From: an uncultured Bacteroidales bacterium
GTDB lineage: Bacteria; Bacteroidota; Bacteroidia; Bacteroidales; UBA932
Reading direction: 5' to 3'
Length of the DNA stretch: 7,429 nucleotides
NCBI GenBank assembly: GCA_937898205.1
Contig: CALEJC010000213.1
Location: 1-7,429, forward strand
Each line of letters starts with the position of its first letter. Within the stretch, counting starts at the first letter, position 1. The notes under the pieces were generated by a model, which saw only the letters and a program-made list of their open reading frames with translations, was not told where the DNA came from and ran no database searches. The position numbers and the translations under genes were made by a program. Shown one piece after another: positions 1-5,358 of the stretch.

Positions 1-2
1 AG

Positions 3-275
3 GAGATAAAGCATTATCCCAAGACCGGGGAACTTCTTCCGGAGATGAGCGTCGTGGACAAAGTGGCTCTGGCCAAAAGACACCTCGCCAAGTCAATTGA
101 GGTCAAGGGCGACAGAGTGGGGATGCTTGAGATGCGCAGACACCTGTCCTGCTACTTCAAGGGCCTGCCTGACTTCAAAGAAACCCGCCTGAAGCTTGTG
201 ACACTCACCGACCCTGCAGAGATCAACCAGACTCTTGATTATGTCGCTGAGCGCTGGGGAGAAACAGAGAATTAA
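3..275 (+). CDS. dusB: tRNA-dihydrouridine synthase, C-terminal end (5' truncated by window)
   Basis: Dus enzymes are flavoproteins that reduce specific uridines in the tRNA D-loop to dihydrouridine with NADPH; they act in the cytoplasm. The frame is open from the left edge: the first full codon is at 3, and 14 residues (EIKHYPKTGELLPE) precede the first in-frame ATG at 45. That ATG is therefore internal and the true start lies outside. The visible 90 residues match the C-terminal helical domain of the DusB/NifR3 group, most clearly MRRHLSCYFKGLPDFK near visible residues 44-59, the conserved MRRH..YFKG..... segment involved in tRNA contact, followed by RLKLVTLTDPAE. The FMN-binding barrel and catalytic Cys are not in the window. 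The stop TAA (273-275) is 15 bases before pepT on the same strand, so the two are probably co-transcribed. The DusB subgroup is inferred from the C-terminal motif only. Confidence 0.88.
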   Translation, partial: EIKHYPKTGELLPEMSVVDKVALAKRHLAKSIEVKGDRVGMLEMRRHLSCYFKGLPDFKETRLKLVTLTDPAEINQTLDYVAERWGETEN

Positions 276-290
276 AGTAATATATATAAT

Positions 291-1511
291 ATGGAAAACA
301 TTAAAGACAGATTTCTGCGCTATGTCGCAGTGGACACACAGTCCAACGAAGAAAGCGAGAGCCAGCCATCCAGCAGCAAACAGCTGAACCTGCTGAAGAT
401 GCTCTGCGAAGAGCTCAATGCGATGGGCGTAGCTGCCACGCTCGACGAGTGGGGATATGTGATGGGCAGCATCCCTGCAAATACTGACGCACCGGTCCCT
501 GCAATCGGCTTTATCGCCCATGTGGACACAGCCCCTGACGCTCCGGGTGCGGGCATCAAGCCACAGATCATAGAAAATTATGACGGCAGCGATATTCCAC
601 TGAAGGGCGTCGCAGGCATGAAGCTTAGACCTGCCGACTTCCCTGAGCTGCTGGAGCACAAGGGCGAGACCATCATCACCACCGACGGCACCACCTTGCT
701 TGGCGCAGACGACAAGGCCGGCGTGGCAGAAATCATGGACGCAGTGCAGTATATCGTCAACAATCCTGACTTCAAGCACGGAGAGATCAAGATCGGCTTC
801 ACTCCTGACGAGGAGATCGGCCGCGGCGTAGTGAAATTTGACGTGCAGAAATTCGGTGCAAAGTATGCCTATACGATGGACGGCGGCGAGGTCGGCGAGC
901 TTGAGTTTGAAAACTTCAATGCAGCCAGCGCAAGCATCCACATACAGGGACGCAACGTCCACCCAGGCTATGCCAAGGGCAAGATGCTCAACGCAATCCA
1001 CATCGCACAGGAGCTCAACAGCCTCCTCCCTGTCGACCAGAGACCGGAGTATACCGACGGCTATGAAGGATTTTTCCACCTGATTTCATTTAAGGGAGCT
1101 GTGGAGGAATGTGATATTGTCTATATCATCCGCGACCACGACAGAGCCAAGTTTGAGAAGAAGAAGGCGCAGATGCTGCAGTGTGTGGACTTCATCAACC
1201 AGCGCTACGGCGAAGGCACAGCCAAACCAACCATCAAGGACCAGTATTATAATATGAGGGAGCAGGTAGAGCCTCACTACCATATTATTGAAAAAGCTGT
1301 CAAAGCGATGGAGATGGCCGGCATTCAGGCCAACATCAAGCCTATCCGCGGTGGCACAGACGGAGCCAATCTCTCATTCAAGGGACTTCCTTGCCCAAAT
1401 ATCTTTGCAGGAGGCCAGAACTTCCACGGCAAGTATGAGTGGATCCCTGTGGAGAGCATGCAGAAGGCCAGCGCTGTGATCCTTAATATCATCAGTCTTT
1501 TTGCAGAGTAA
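291..1511 (+). CDS. pepT: Peptidase T (tripeptide aminopeptidase, M20B zinc peptidase)
   Basis: PepT removes the N-terminal residue from tripeptides in the cytoplasm, the last stage of peptide use. The 406-residue product has the family's usual length and all expected metal and catalytic residues: FIAHVDTAPDAPG (His77 ligand, Asp79), LLGADDKAGVAEIM (Asp140 bridging ligand), FTPDEEIGRG (Glu174/Glu175, base and ligand), TMDGGEVGELEFE (Asp197 ligand) and GGQNFHGKYEWIP (His379 ligand). The lid/dimerisation domain, roughly residues 208-320, sits between them and includes NVHPGYAKGKM (His224). Residue roles follow the Salmonella PepT structure. The ATG at 291 is preceded by an A/T-rich leader (AAGTAATATATATAAT) with no Shine-Dalgarno motif, as is normal in Bacteroidota. 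It lies 15 bases after dusB with no visible promoter between, so an operon is likely. A hairpin follows the stop and separates it from the convergent tsf. No missing residues or frameshifts. Confidence 0.97.
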   Translation: MENIKDRFLRYVAVDTQSNEESESQPSSSKQLNLLKMLCEELNAMGVAATLDEWGYVMGSIPANTDAPVPAIGFIAHVDTAPDAPGAGIKPQIIENYDGSDIPLKGVAGMKLRPADFPELLEHKGETIITTDGTTLLGADDKAGVAEIMDAVQYIVNNPDFKHGEIKIGFTPDEEIGRGVVKFDVQKFGAKYAYTMDGGEVGELEFENFNAASASIHIQGRNVHPGYAKGKMLNAIHIAQELNSLLPVDQRPEYTDGYEGFFHLISFKGAVEECDIVYIIRDHDRAKFEKKKAQMLQCVDFINQRYGEGTAKPTIKDQYYNMREQVEPHYHIIEKAVKAMEMAGIQANIKPIRGGTDGANLSFKGLPCPNIFAGGQNFHGKYEWIPVESMQKASAVILNIISLFAE

Positions 1512-1531
1512 CACTCTGAAAGTCTATAAAA

Positions 1532-1566
1532 ATAATCAGGGCGACCCGACGGGCCGCCCTGATTAT
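1532..1566. terminator. Rho-independent terminator between convergent pepT and tsf
   Basis: ATAATCAGGGCG (1532-1543) pairs perfectly with CGCCCTGATTAT (1555-1566): 12 bp around an 11-base loop that itself can form CCC/GGG pairs. On the minus strand the stem is followed by a T-rich run (TTTTTATAGAC, from 1531 leftwards), so it should efficiently end the rplM-rpsI-rpsB-tsf transcript. On the plus strand the tail is only TATATGTTTG, so termination of pepT is plausible but weaker. It starts 16 bases after the tsf stop (minus-strand order) and 20 bases after the pepT stop. Confidence 0.8.
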
Positions 1567-1582
1567 ATATGTTTGCAAGGAA

Positions 1583-2578
1583 TTAGTCGTTGAGAGAGAA
1601 TCTCTTGAATGCAACAACCTTAGCTTCCTTATCAACTGCTGCGATAGCGTCCTTAACTGACTGCTTGCCATCACCCATCTGGTACTCCTGCTCCATGAGA
1701 GTCTGCTCCTTGAAGAACTTCTGGAGACGACCGTTGGCGATGTTCTTGATCATCTGCTCAGGGAGGCTGGCAGCCTTCTCTGCTGAGACAGTCTTGATGA
1801 TCTCGCGAGCCTGAGCAGCCTGCTCTGGAGTGAGCCAGCCCTTAGCTGTGTTAGACTCGATGTGCTCCTCGCTATCTACGTGAGCAGGGTTGATACCTGC
1901 CTTATCGAGAGCGGCGTTAACTGCCTTCTGAACGAGCTCTTCCTTAGTCTTCTCAGTAGCGACCTTGAGCTCCTCGTCGATAACAGCCTGTGAGCACTCT
2001 GCCGGAGAGATAGCTACAGGGTTCATAGAAGCAACCTGCATTACGATACCCTTTGCGAGCTCAGCAGGAACCTCCTTATTGAAACCAACGATAGCACCAA
2101 GCTTACCATTGAGGACGTGAACATACTCAGCCACAAATGGAGCCTCGATAAGAGTATATGAAGCGAGAACGTGCTTCTCACCAGTCTTACCAGTCTGTGC
2201 CTCAACTGCCTCCTGAACGGTGTAACCGTCAGCCATCTTGCAAGCCATGAGACCTGCGAGATCAGCAGGGCAGTTGGCGATAGCTACATCAGCGATAGCA
2301 TTGGCAAGGTCCTGGAAGTCAGAGTTACGAGACACGAAGTCAGTCTCACAACCAAGGCAAACGAGGATAACCTTATTGCCATCGATACGAGCCTTAACTG
2401 CGCCCTCAGAGGTCTCTCTGTCAGCACGCTTTGCTGCAACCATCTTACCCTTCTCGCGGATGATACCTACGGCCTTGTCGAAATCGCCTTCAGCTTCTTC
2501 GAGAGCCTTCTTGCAGTCCATCATACCCGCAGAAGTCATCTTACGTAACTTCATTACGTCTGCTGCTGTAATTGCCAT
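1583..2578 (-). CDS. tsf: Translation elongation factor Ts
   Basis: EF-Ts is the nucleotide exchange factor that releases GDP from EF-Tu so that EF-Tu can be reloaded with GTP. The 331-residue product starts with the UBA-like N-terminal domain (MAITAADVMKLRKMTSAGMM, then DCKKALEEAEGDFDKAV, residues 1-45), continues with the signature RADRETSEGAV (51-61), and has the EF-Tu-contacting TDFV motif at 79-82 within CLGCETDFVSRN. It is longer than the roughly 280-residue E. coli protein; the extra length lies mainly in the second half (about 225-290, rich in Ala, Glu and Lys, probably helical), which I recall as usual for Bacteroidota EF-Ts. The C-terminus (QSVKDAIAAVDKEAKVVAFKRF) is intact. It is the last gene of the ribosomal unit, 29 bases after rpsB, the common rpsB-tsf pairing, and is followed by a strong terminator. 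The ATG is preceded by an A/T-rich leader without Shine-Dalgarno. Confidence 0.98.
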   Translation of the reverse strand: MAITAADVMKLRKMTSAGMMDCKKALEEAEGDFDKAVGIIREKGKMVAAKRADRETSEGAVKARIDGNKVILVCLGCETDFVSRNSDFQDLANAIADVAIANCPADLAGLMACKMADGYTVQEAVEAQTGKTGEKHVLASYTLIEAPFVAEYVHVLNGKLGAIVGFNKEVPAELAKGIVMQVASMNPVAISPAECSQAVIDEELKVATEKTKEELVQKAVNAALDKAGINPAHVDSEEHIESNTAKGWLTPEQAAQAREIIKTVSAEKAASLPEQMIKNIANGRLQKFFKEQTLMEQEYQMGDGKQSVKDAIAAVDKEAKVVAFKRFSLND

Positions 2579-2607
2579 AATTGTGTATTTGTTTAAAGTA
2601 ATGGAAC

Positions 2608-3405
2608 TTATTCAGCCTTCTGCTCTGCTGGCTTGCCACCCTTGCGTGAGCGGAGCTTGCGAGCTGCTGGCTTTGCTTCTTCTGTCTCCTCGACTATTGC
2701 TTCCTTATCCTTCTCAAGCTTGCGCTCCTCAAGGCCTTCCTGGATAGCTGCACAAAGGATGCTTACAACGCACTCAACTGAATCTGTACCGTCGTCATTT
2801 GCTGGTATTACATAATCAATTGGTGTAGGATCGCAACAAGTATCAACCATTGCGAATACCGGAATGTTAAGGCGGTTAGCCTCTTTGACTGCGTTGGCTT
2901 CCTTCTGCACGTCTACTACGAAGAGTGCTGAAGGGAGGCGGCTCATATCGCGGATAGAACCAAGGTTCTTCTCGAGCTTAGCTCTCTGGCGATCTACCTG
3001 AAGACGCTCTCTCTTTGCGAGCTTGTCAAAAGTACCGTCCTCCTTCATCTTATCGATAACGGACATCTTCTTGACAGCCTTGCGGATTGTTGGGAAGTTA
3101 GTAAGCATACCACCGGCCCAACGCTCGGTGATTGAAGGCATATTGACAGCGGTTGCTTTTTCCTTGACAATATCCTTTGCCTGCTTTTTGGTAGCAACGA
3201 AGAGGATCTTGCGGCCTGACTTTGCAAGCTGCTTCATCTCCTGTGCTGCCTCGTCTATCTTAGCGACGGTCTTGTGCAGGTCGATAACGTGGATTCCCTT
3301 CTTCTGGTCGAAGATATATGGAGCCATCTTAGGGTTCCACTTTCTTGCCAAGTGGCCGAAGTGTACACCTGCATCAAGCAATACTTGGAAATTTGTACGT
3401 GACAT
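2608..3405 (-). CDS. rpsB: 30S ribosomal protein S2
   Basis: S2 binds late to the small subunit between head and body and is needed for S1 to join the ribosome. The 265-residue product has both family signatures: VHFGHLARKWNPKMAPYIF (14-32) and ERWAGGMLTNFPTIR (94-108). The helical hairpin (about 110-150) and the conserved VDTCCDPTPIDYVIPANDD region (187-205) are present. Beyond about residue 225 there is a charged low-complexity tail (Glu/Lys-rich, then RKLRSRKGGKPAEQKAE), longer than in E. coli S2 and probably disordered. The start ATG (3405-3403) is preceded by an A/C-only stretch (ACAAAAACAAAACAAAAACA), which suits Bacteroidota initiation without Shine-Dalgarno. The gene is separated from upstream rpsI by 161 bases of structured non-coding DNA but is only 29 bases from tsf. 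S2 is known to repress its own operon in gammaproteobacteria; a comparable control here is an inference. Confidence 0.98.
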   Translation of the reverse strand: MSRTNFQVLLDAGVHFGHLARKWNPKMAPYIFDQKKGIHVIDLHKTVAKIDEAAQEMKQLAKSGRKILFVATKKQAKDIVKEKATAVNMPSITERWAGGMLTNFPTIRKAVKKMSVIDKMKEDGTFDKLAKRERLQVDRQRAKLEKNLGSIRDMSRLPSALFVVDVQKEANAVKEANRLNIPVFAMVDTCCDPTPIDYVIPANDDGTDSVECVVSILCAAIQEGLEERKLEKDKEAIVEETEEAKPAARKLRSRKGGKPAEQKAE

Positions 3406-3566
3406 TGTTTTTGTTTTGTTTTTGTAAACTGTCCCCGTGAGGGGTCTCTTTTCATCAAGGTGCAGTAGCGAGTTCTAAACCCGGTCTGCCACCTTTTTCG
3501 CAGTCCGGCAACCTTCTTTGTGACGGTTTCAAAAACCGGAACTGTGCCGTAAAACTTAGATAATAA
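3406..3566 (-). promoter_or_regulatory. Structured intergenic leader before rpsB (candidate r-protein leader)
   Basis: This is the only large gap in the ribosomal unit (neighbouring gaps are 9 and 29 bases). Read on the minus strand from the rpsI stop to the rpsB ATG it holds: a 6-bp hairpin CGGTTT-TTG-AAACCG (3524-3538); a 9-position hairpin CCGGACTGC / GCAGACCGG with one A-A mismatch (arms 3500-3508 and 3481-3489, 10-base loop); an alternative arm in which GGTG(G)CAG (3486-3493) pairs with CTGCACC (3459-3465), enclosing GGGTT-TAG-AACTC (3478-3482 with 3470-3474); a small CCCC-TCAC-GGGG hairpin (3433-3444); and then an unstructured A/C-rich run up to the ATG. No hairpin is followed by a T-run, so none looks like a simple terminator. 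No TAnnTTTG box is present. The structures are read directly; the regulatory role is inference. An RNA processing site is an alternative. Confidence 0.45.
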
Positions 3567-3956
3567 CTAACGTTTACTGAACTGGAAGCGACGACGTGCA
3601 CCAGGCTGACCAGGCTTCTTACGCTCAACTTCGCGAGCATCGCGAGTGAGGAATCCTGCTGCCTTGAGTGCAGAACGATATGCTTCTCTGTCAAGCTCAC
3701 TGAGGGCACGAGCGATACCGAGACGGATAGCCTCAGCCTGACCCTTAACGCCACCACCTACGATGGTAACCTTAACGTCAAACTGACCAAGAGTTCCGGT
3801 AACCTCAAATGGCTGGTTTACGATATAACGGAGTGACTCGAGAGCGAAGTAGTTCTCAAGATCGCGACCATTGATCGAAACATTGCCTTTGCCGGCTGTG
3901 AGATAAACGCGAGCTACAGCTGCTTTACGTCTTCCAAGGGCGTGTGTCTGTTCCAT
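3567..3956 (-). CDS. rpsI: 30S ribosomal protein S9
   Basis: S9 sits in the 30S head, and its C-terminal tail reaches the P-site tRNA anticodon stem. The 129-residue product is the usual length. It begins QTHALGRRKAAVARVYL, carries the family signature around GGGVKGQAEAIRLGIARAL (67-85), and ends in the basic tail ARRRFQFSKR, whose final Lys-Arg is the conserved P-site contact. The ATG at 3956-3954 is only 9 bases after the rplM stop, the nearly universal rplM-rpsI pair, so the two are surely translated from one transcript. The stop is TAG (3569-3567). Downstream is a 161-base structured gap before rpsB, which may mark a boundary in expression between the L13/S9 and S2/EF-Ts pairs. Confidence 0.98.
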   Translation of the reverse strand: MEQTHALGRRKAAVARVYLTAGKGNVSINGRDLENYFALESLRYIVNQPFEVTGTLGQFDVKVTIVGGGVKGQAEAIRLGIARALSELDREAYRSALKAAGFLTRDAREVERKKPGQPGARRRFQFSKR

Positions 3957-3965
3957 TTGCTCTGT

Positions 3966-4418
3966 TTAAATTTCGTCCAACTTGATTTCTGTAGGGTTCT
4001 GTGCCTGGTGTGGGTGCTCAGGACCTGCATAGATAAACAGGTTACCGAGGATGTCTGCACCAAGACGGTTCTTAGGAAGCATACCCTTTACTGCTCTCCT
4101 AACGAGTTCTTCTGGGCGAGTCGCGAGGATCTCTTTAGGTGTTGTAAATCTCTGTCCACCTGGATAACCGGTGTAACGAGTATAAACACGGTCAGTCATC
4201 TTCTTGCCACCAAGAGCAACTTTCTCTGCATTAACTACGATAACGTTGTCACCGCAATCAACGTGAGGAGTAAATCCTGGCTTTGTCTTGCCGCGGAGGA
4301 CAAGAGCAACACGTGAAGCAAGACGACCAAGCGCGAGATCAGTCGCGTCAATGACAACCCACTTTTTGTCTACAGTCGCTGCGTTGAGCGATACTGTCTT
4401 GTAACTTTGTGTGTCCAC
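3966..4418 (-). CDS. rplM: 50S ribosomal protein L13 (GTG start)
   Basis: L13 is an early-assembling large-subunit protein. The 150-residue product shows the family core: WVVIDATDLALGRLASRVA (20-38), HVDCGDNVIVVNAEKV (52-67), and RVYTRYTGYPGGQRFTTP (77-94), followed by VKGMLPKNRLG (110-120) and YAGPEHPHQAQNP (130-142). The start must be GTG (4418-4416). It gives the expected N-terminus MDTQSYKT; no ATG lies upstream in frame, and an in-frame TAA occurs 18 bases (six codons) before the GTG. The gene opens a four-gene unit (rplM-rpsI-rpsB-tsf). A strong Bacteroidetes-type promoter lies about 58-90 bases upstream of the start, just beyond sdhC. Choice of a GTG for a highly expressed ribosomal gene could tune initiation, but that is inference. 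Confidence 0.97.
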   Translation of the reverse strand: MDTQSYKTVSLNAATVDKKWVVIDATDLALGRLASRVALVLRGKTKPGFTPHVDCGDNVIVVNAEKVALGGKKMTDRVYTRYTGYPGGQRFTTPKEILATRPEELVRRAVKGMLPKNRLGADILGNLFIYAGPEHPHQAQNPTEIKLDEI

Positions 4419-4442
4419 TGTCTTGATCTTTAATTAGTTAAT

Positions 4443-4476
4443 AAAAATTGCGATCCCTACACAAAATAGGGGTCGC
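4443..4476 (-). terminator. Hairpin plus T-run after sdhC, overlapping the rplM promoter
   Basis: On the minus strand GCGACCCCTA (4476-4467) pairs with TAGGGATCGC (4459-4450), 10 positions with one C-A mismatch and a 7-base loop, followed directly by AATTTTTATT. This looks like a Rho-independent terminator about 40 bases after the sdhC stop. Its 5' arm begins at the last G of the rplM -7 box. RNA starting from the rplM promoter would therefore lack part of the left arm, while read-through RNA from sdhC would form the full hairpin. It might instead be part of the rplM leader. Confidence 0.6.
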
Positions 4477-4507
4477 AAAGATAAGAAAAATATTCTGATA
4501 AATCAAA
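4476..4507 (-). promoter_or_regulatory. Promoter of the rplM-rpsI-rpsB-tsf unit
   Basis: On the minus strand there is a perfect Bacteroidetes -7 box TATCTTTG (4483-4476) and a -33 TTTG (4507-4504) separated by exactly 20 bases, the expected spacing for the primary sigma factor of this phylum. The predicted transcription start is a few bases downstream, near 4470, giving a leader of about 50 bases before the rplM GTG. The -33 box lies only about 10 bases after the sdhC stop codon. Confidence 0.75.
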
Positions 4508-4516
4508 AATTCCTCG

Positions 4517-5242
4517 CTATGCGATGAAATTAGCCTGAATGAAAGCGTTGACAGCAACAGCTACAAAAAGGAAGCAGATCACGCTTACAACGATAACACC
4601 AATCACCTTAATGCGCTTAAACCAAGTAGATCCGTCCCAACCCACTGTCTGGAACATGCTCCAGAAACCGTGTACAAGGTGATACCAGATGGCTACAAAC
4701 CAAGCGATATAGATAGCGAGCATCCACCAGTTGCCAAATACTGTGGTGAGGAGGACGTATGGGTTGTTTTCAAATACTCCAATGCCTGTGAGCTCAGGAA
4801 GCTGCATCTTTGCCCAGAAGTGGAAAAGGTGGAAGATCAAAAGACCCATGATGACGATACCGAGCACAAACATGTTGCGTGCTGACCAAGAGTCAGTGGC
4901 AGCCTTGCTTGCAACTTCGTAACGCTTCACACCACCGCGGGCGCGGATGTTCTGGTATGTGAGCCAGCAACCATAGGCGATGTGCACGAGGAAACCAAGT
5001 GCGAGGACAGGAACAATGATAGTGATAACCGGTGTTGACATGAAGTCACAGCCCAGTTTAAAAAGACCATCTCCCTTGCTGAACAGCTCGTGATCTGCAG
5101 CGGCAATACCAAACTTACCTGTAAATGAGTCAATTACAGAGAAGAAATTGATGACTGCATGGATAAGAAGGAACAAAATAAGAAAAGCTCCGCTCACCGC
5201 CTGGATGAACTTCTTGCCGATTGAAGAGTTGAATATAAACAT
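4517..5242 (-). CDS. sdhC: Succinate dehydrogenase/fumarate reductase cytochrome b subunit (b558 family)
   Basis: This is the membrane anchor of complex II; it binds haem b and passes electrons between quinol and the SdhB iron-sulfur subunit. In Bacteroidales the enzyme mostly works as a fumarate reductase in anaerobic respiration. The 241-residue product has five hydrophobic segments (about 14-34, 70-92, 122-143, 164-187 and 211-232). Histidines in or near helices 1-4 are His28 (LLIHAVINFF), His87 (LVHIAYG), His138/141 (IFHLFHFW) and His188/191 (WYHLVHGFWSMF), matching the four di-haem ligands of the Wolinella-type FrdC fold. Length and order fit the b558 SdhC family. The oddity is context: the flavoprotein and iron-sulfur genes that normally follow directly are absent. 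Downstream comes a terminator and the rplM promoter, and upstream is divergent pyrH. I cannot tell from the sequence whether it works as a dehydrogenase or a reductase. Confidence 0.93.
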   Translation of the reverse strand: MFIFNSSIGKKFIQAVSGAFLILFLLIHAVINFFSVIDSFTGKFGIAAADHELFSKGDGLFKLGCDFMSTPVITIIVPVLALGFLVHIAYGCWLTYQNIRARGGVKRYEVASKAATDSWSARNMFVLGIVIMGLLIFHLFHFWAKMQLPELTGIGVFENNPYVLLTTVFGNWWMLAIYIAWFVAIWYHLVHGFWSMFQTVGWDGSTWFKRIKVIGVIVVSVICFLFVAVAVNAFIQANFIA

Positions 5243-5273
5243 TTAGATAAAATTTAATCTTACTTTAGGTTTG

Positions 5274-5281
5274 CAAATATA
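5274..5281 (-). promoter_or_regulatory. -7 box of the sdhC promoter
   Basis: On the minus strand TATATTTG is a perfect match to the Bacteroidetes -7 consensus TAnnTTTG, 31 bases before the sdhC ATG. The expected -33 position (about 5302-5305) reads only TTAT, so the upstream box is weak and the promoter may depend on an activator. The gap to the ATG (AAACCTAAAGTAAGATTAAATTTTATCTAA, split here only for description) is A/T-rich and has no Shine-Dalgarno motif. Confidence 0.55.
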
Positions 5282-5290
5282 ACTCGTTTC

Positions 5291-5321
5291 TTGCAAGTTT
5301 CATAATTTTCAAATATTTTTG
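5291..5321 (+). promoter_or_regulatory. Promoter of pyrH-frr
   Basis: On the plus strand there is a perfect -7 box TATTTTTG (5314-5321) and a -33 TTG (5291-5293) separated by exactly 20 bases, the Bacteroidetes housekeeping layout. The predicted start is near 5326-5328, giving a leader of about 30 A/T-rich bases before the pyrH ATG. It shares a 116-base intergenic region with the divergent sdhC promoter; the two -7 boxes are about 32 bases apart. Confidence 0.7.
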
Positions 5322-5358
5322 TTTTCTGAGAAATGCATTTTAACACCTTATTATAAAT

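Noticed and set aside
1..10. AGGAGATAAAG at the left edge looks like a Shine-Dalgarno site for an ATG at 45
   Set aside because: The frame is already coding for DusB from the first base, Bacteroidota make little use of Shine-Dalgarno, and the distance to the ATG is too large.
93..1079. Long open frame on the minus strand (about 328 codons) opposite pepT
   Set aside because: It lies antisense to a pepT with every catalytic residue in place. The translation is Cys/His/Val-rich with no recognisable domain, as expected from the complement of a GC-moderate coding frame.
3459..3508. Possible tRNA or tRNA-like element in the rpsI-rpsB gap (7-bp closing helix and a GGGTT/AACTC arm)
   Set aside because: Only two helices are present, the enclosed segment is about 35 bases, and no anticodon arm or GTTCRA T-loop is present.
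3551..3558. TAAGTTTT on the minus strand as a -7 box for an internal rpsB promoter
   Set aside because: The last base of TAnnTTTG is wrong and no TTTG lies 19-21 bases upstream.
3942..4316. Plus-strand open frame of 124 codons opposite rplM
   Set aside because: It is antisense to an intact rplM, Cys/Leu-rich with no homology I recognise, and has no promoter.
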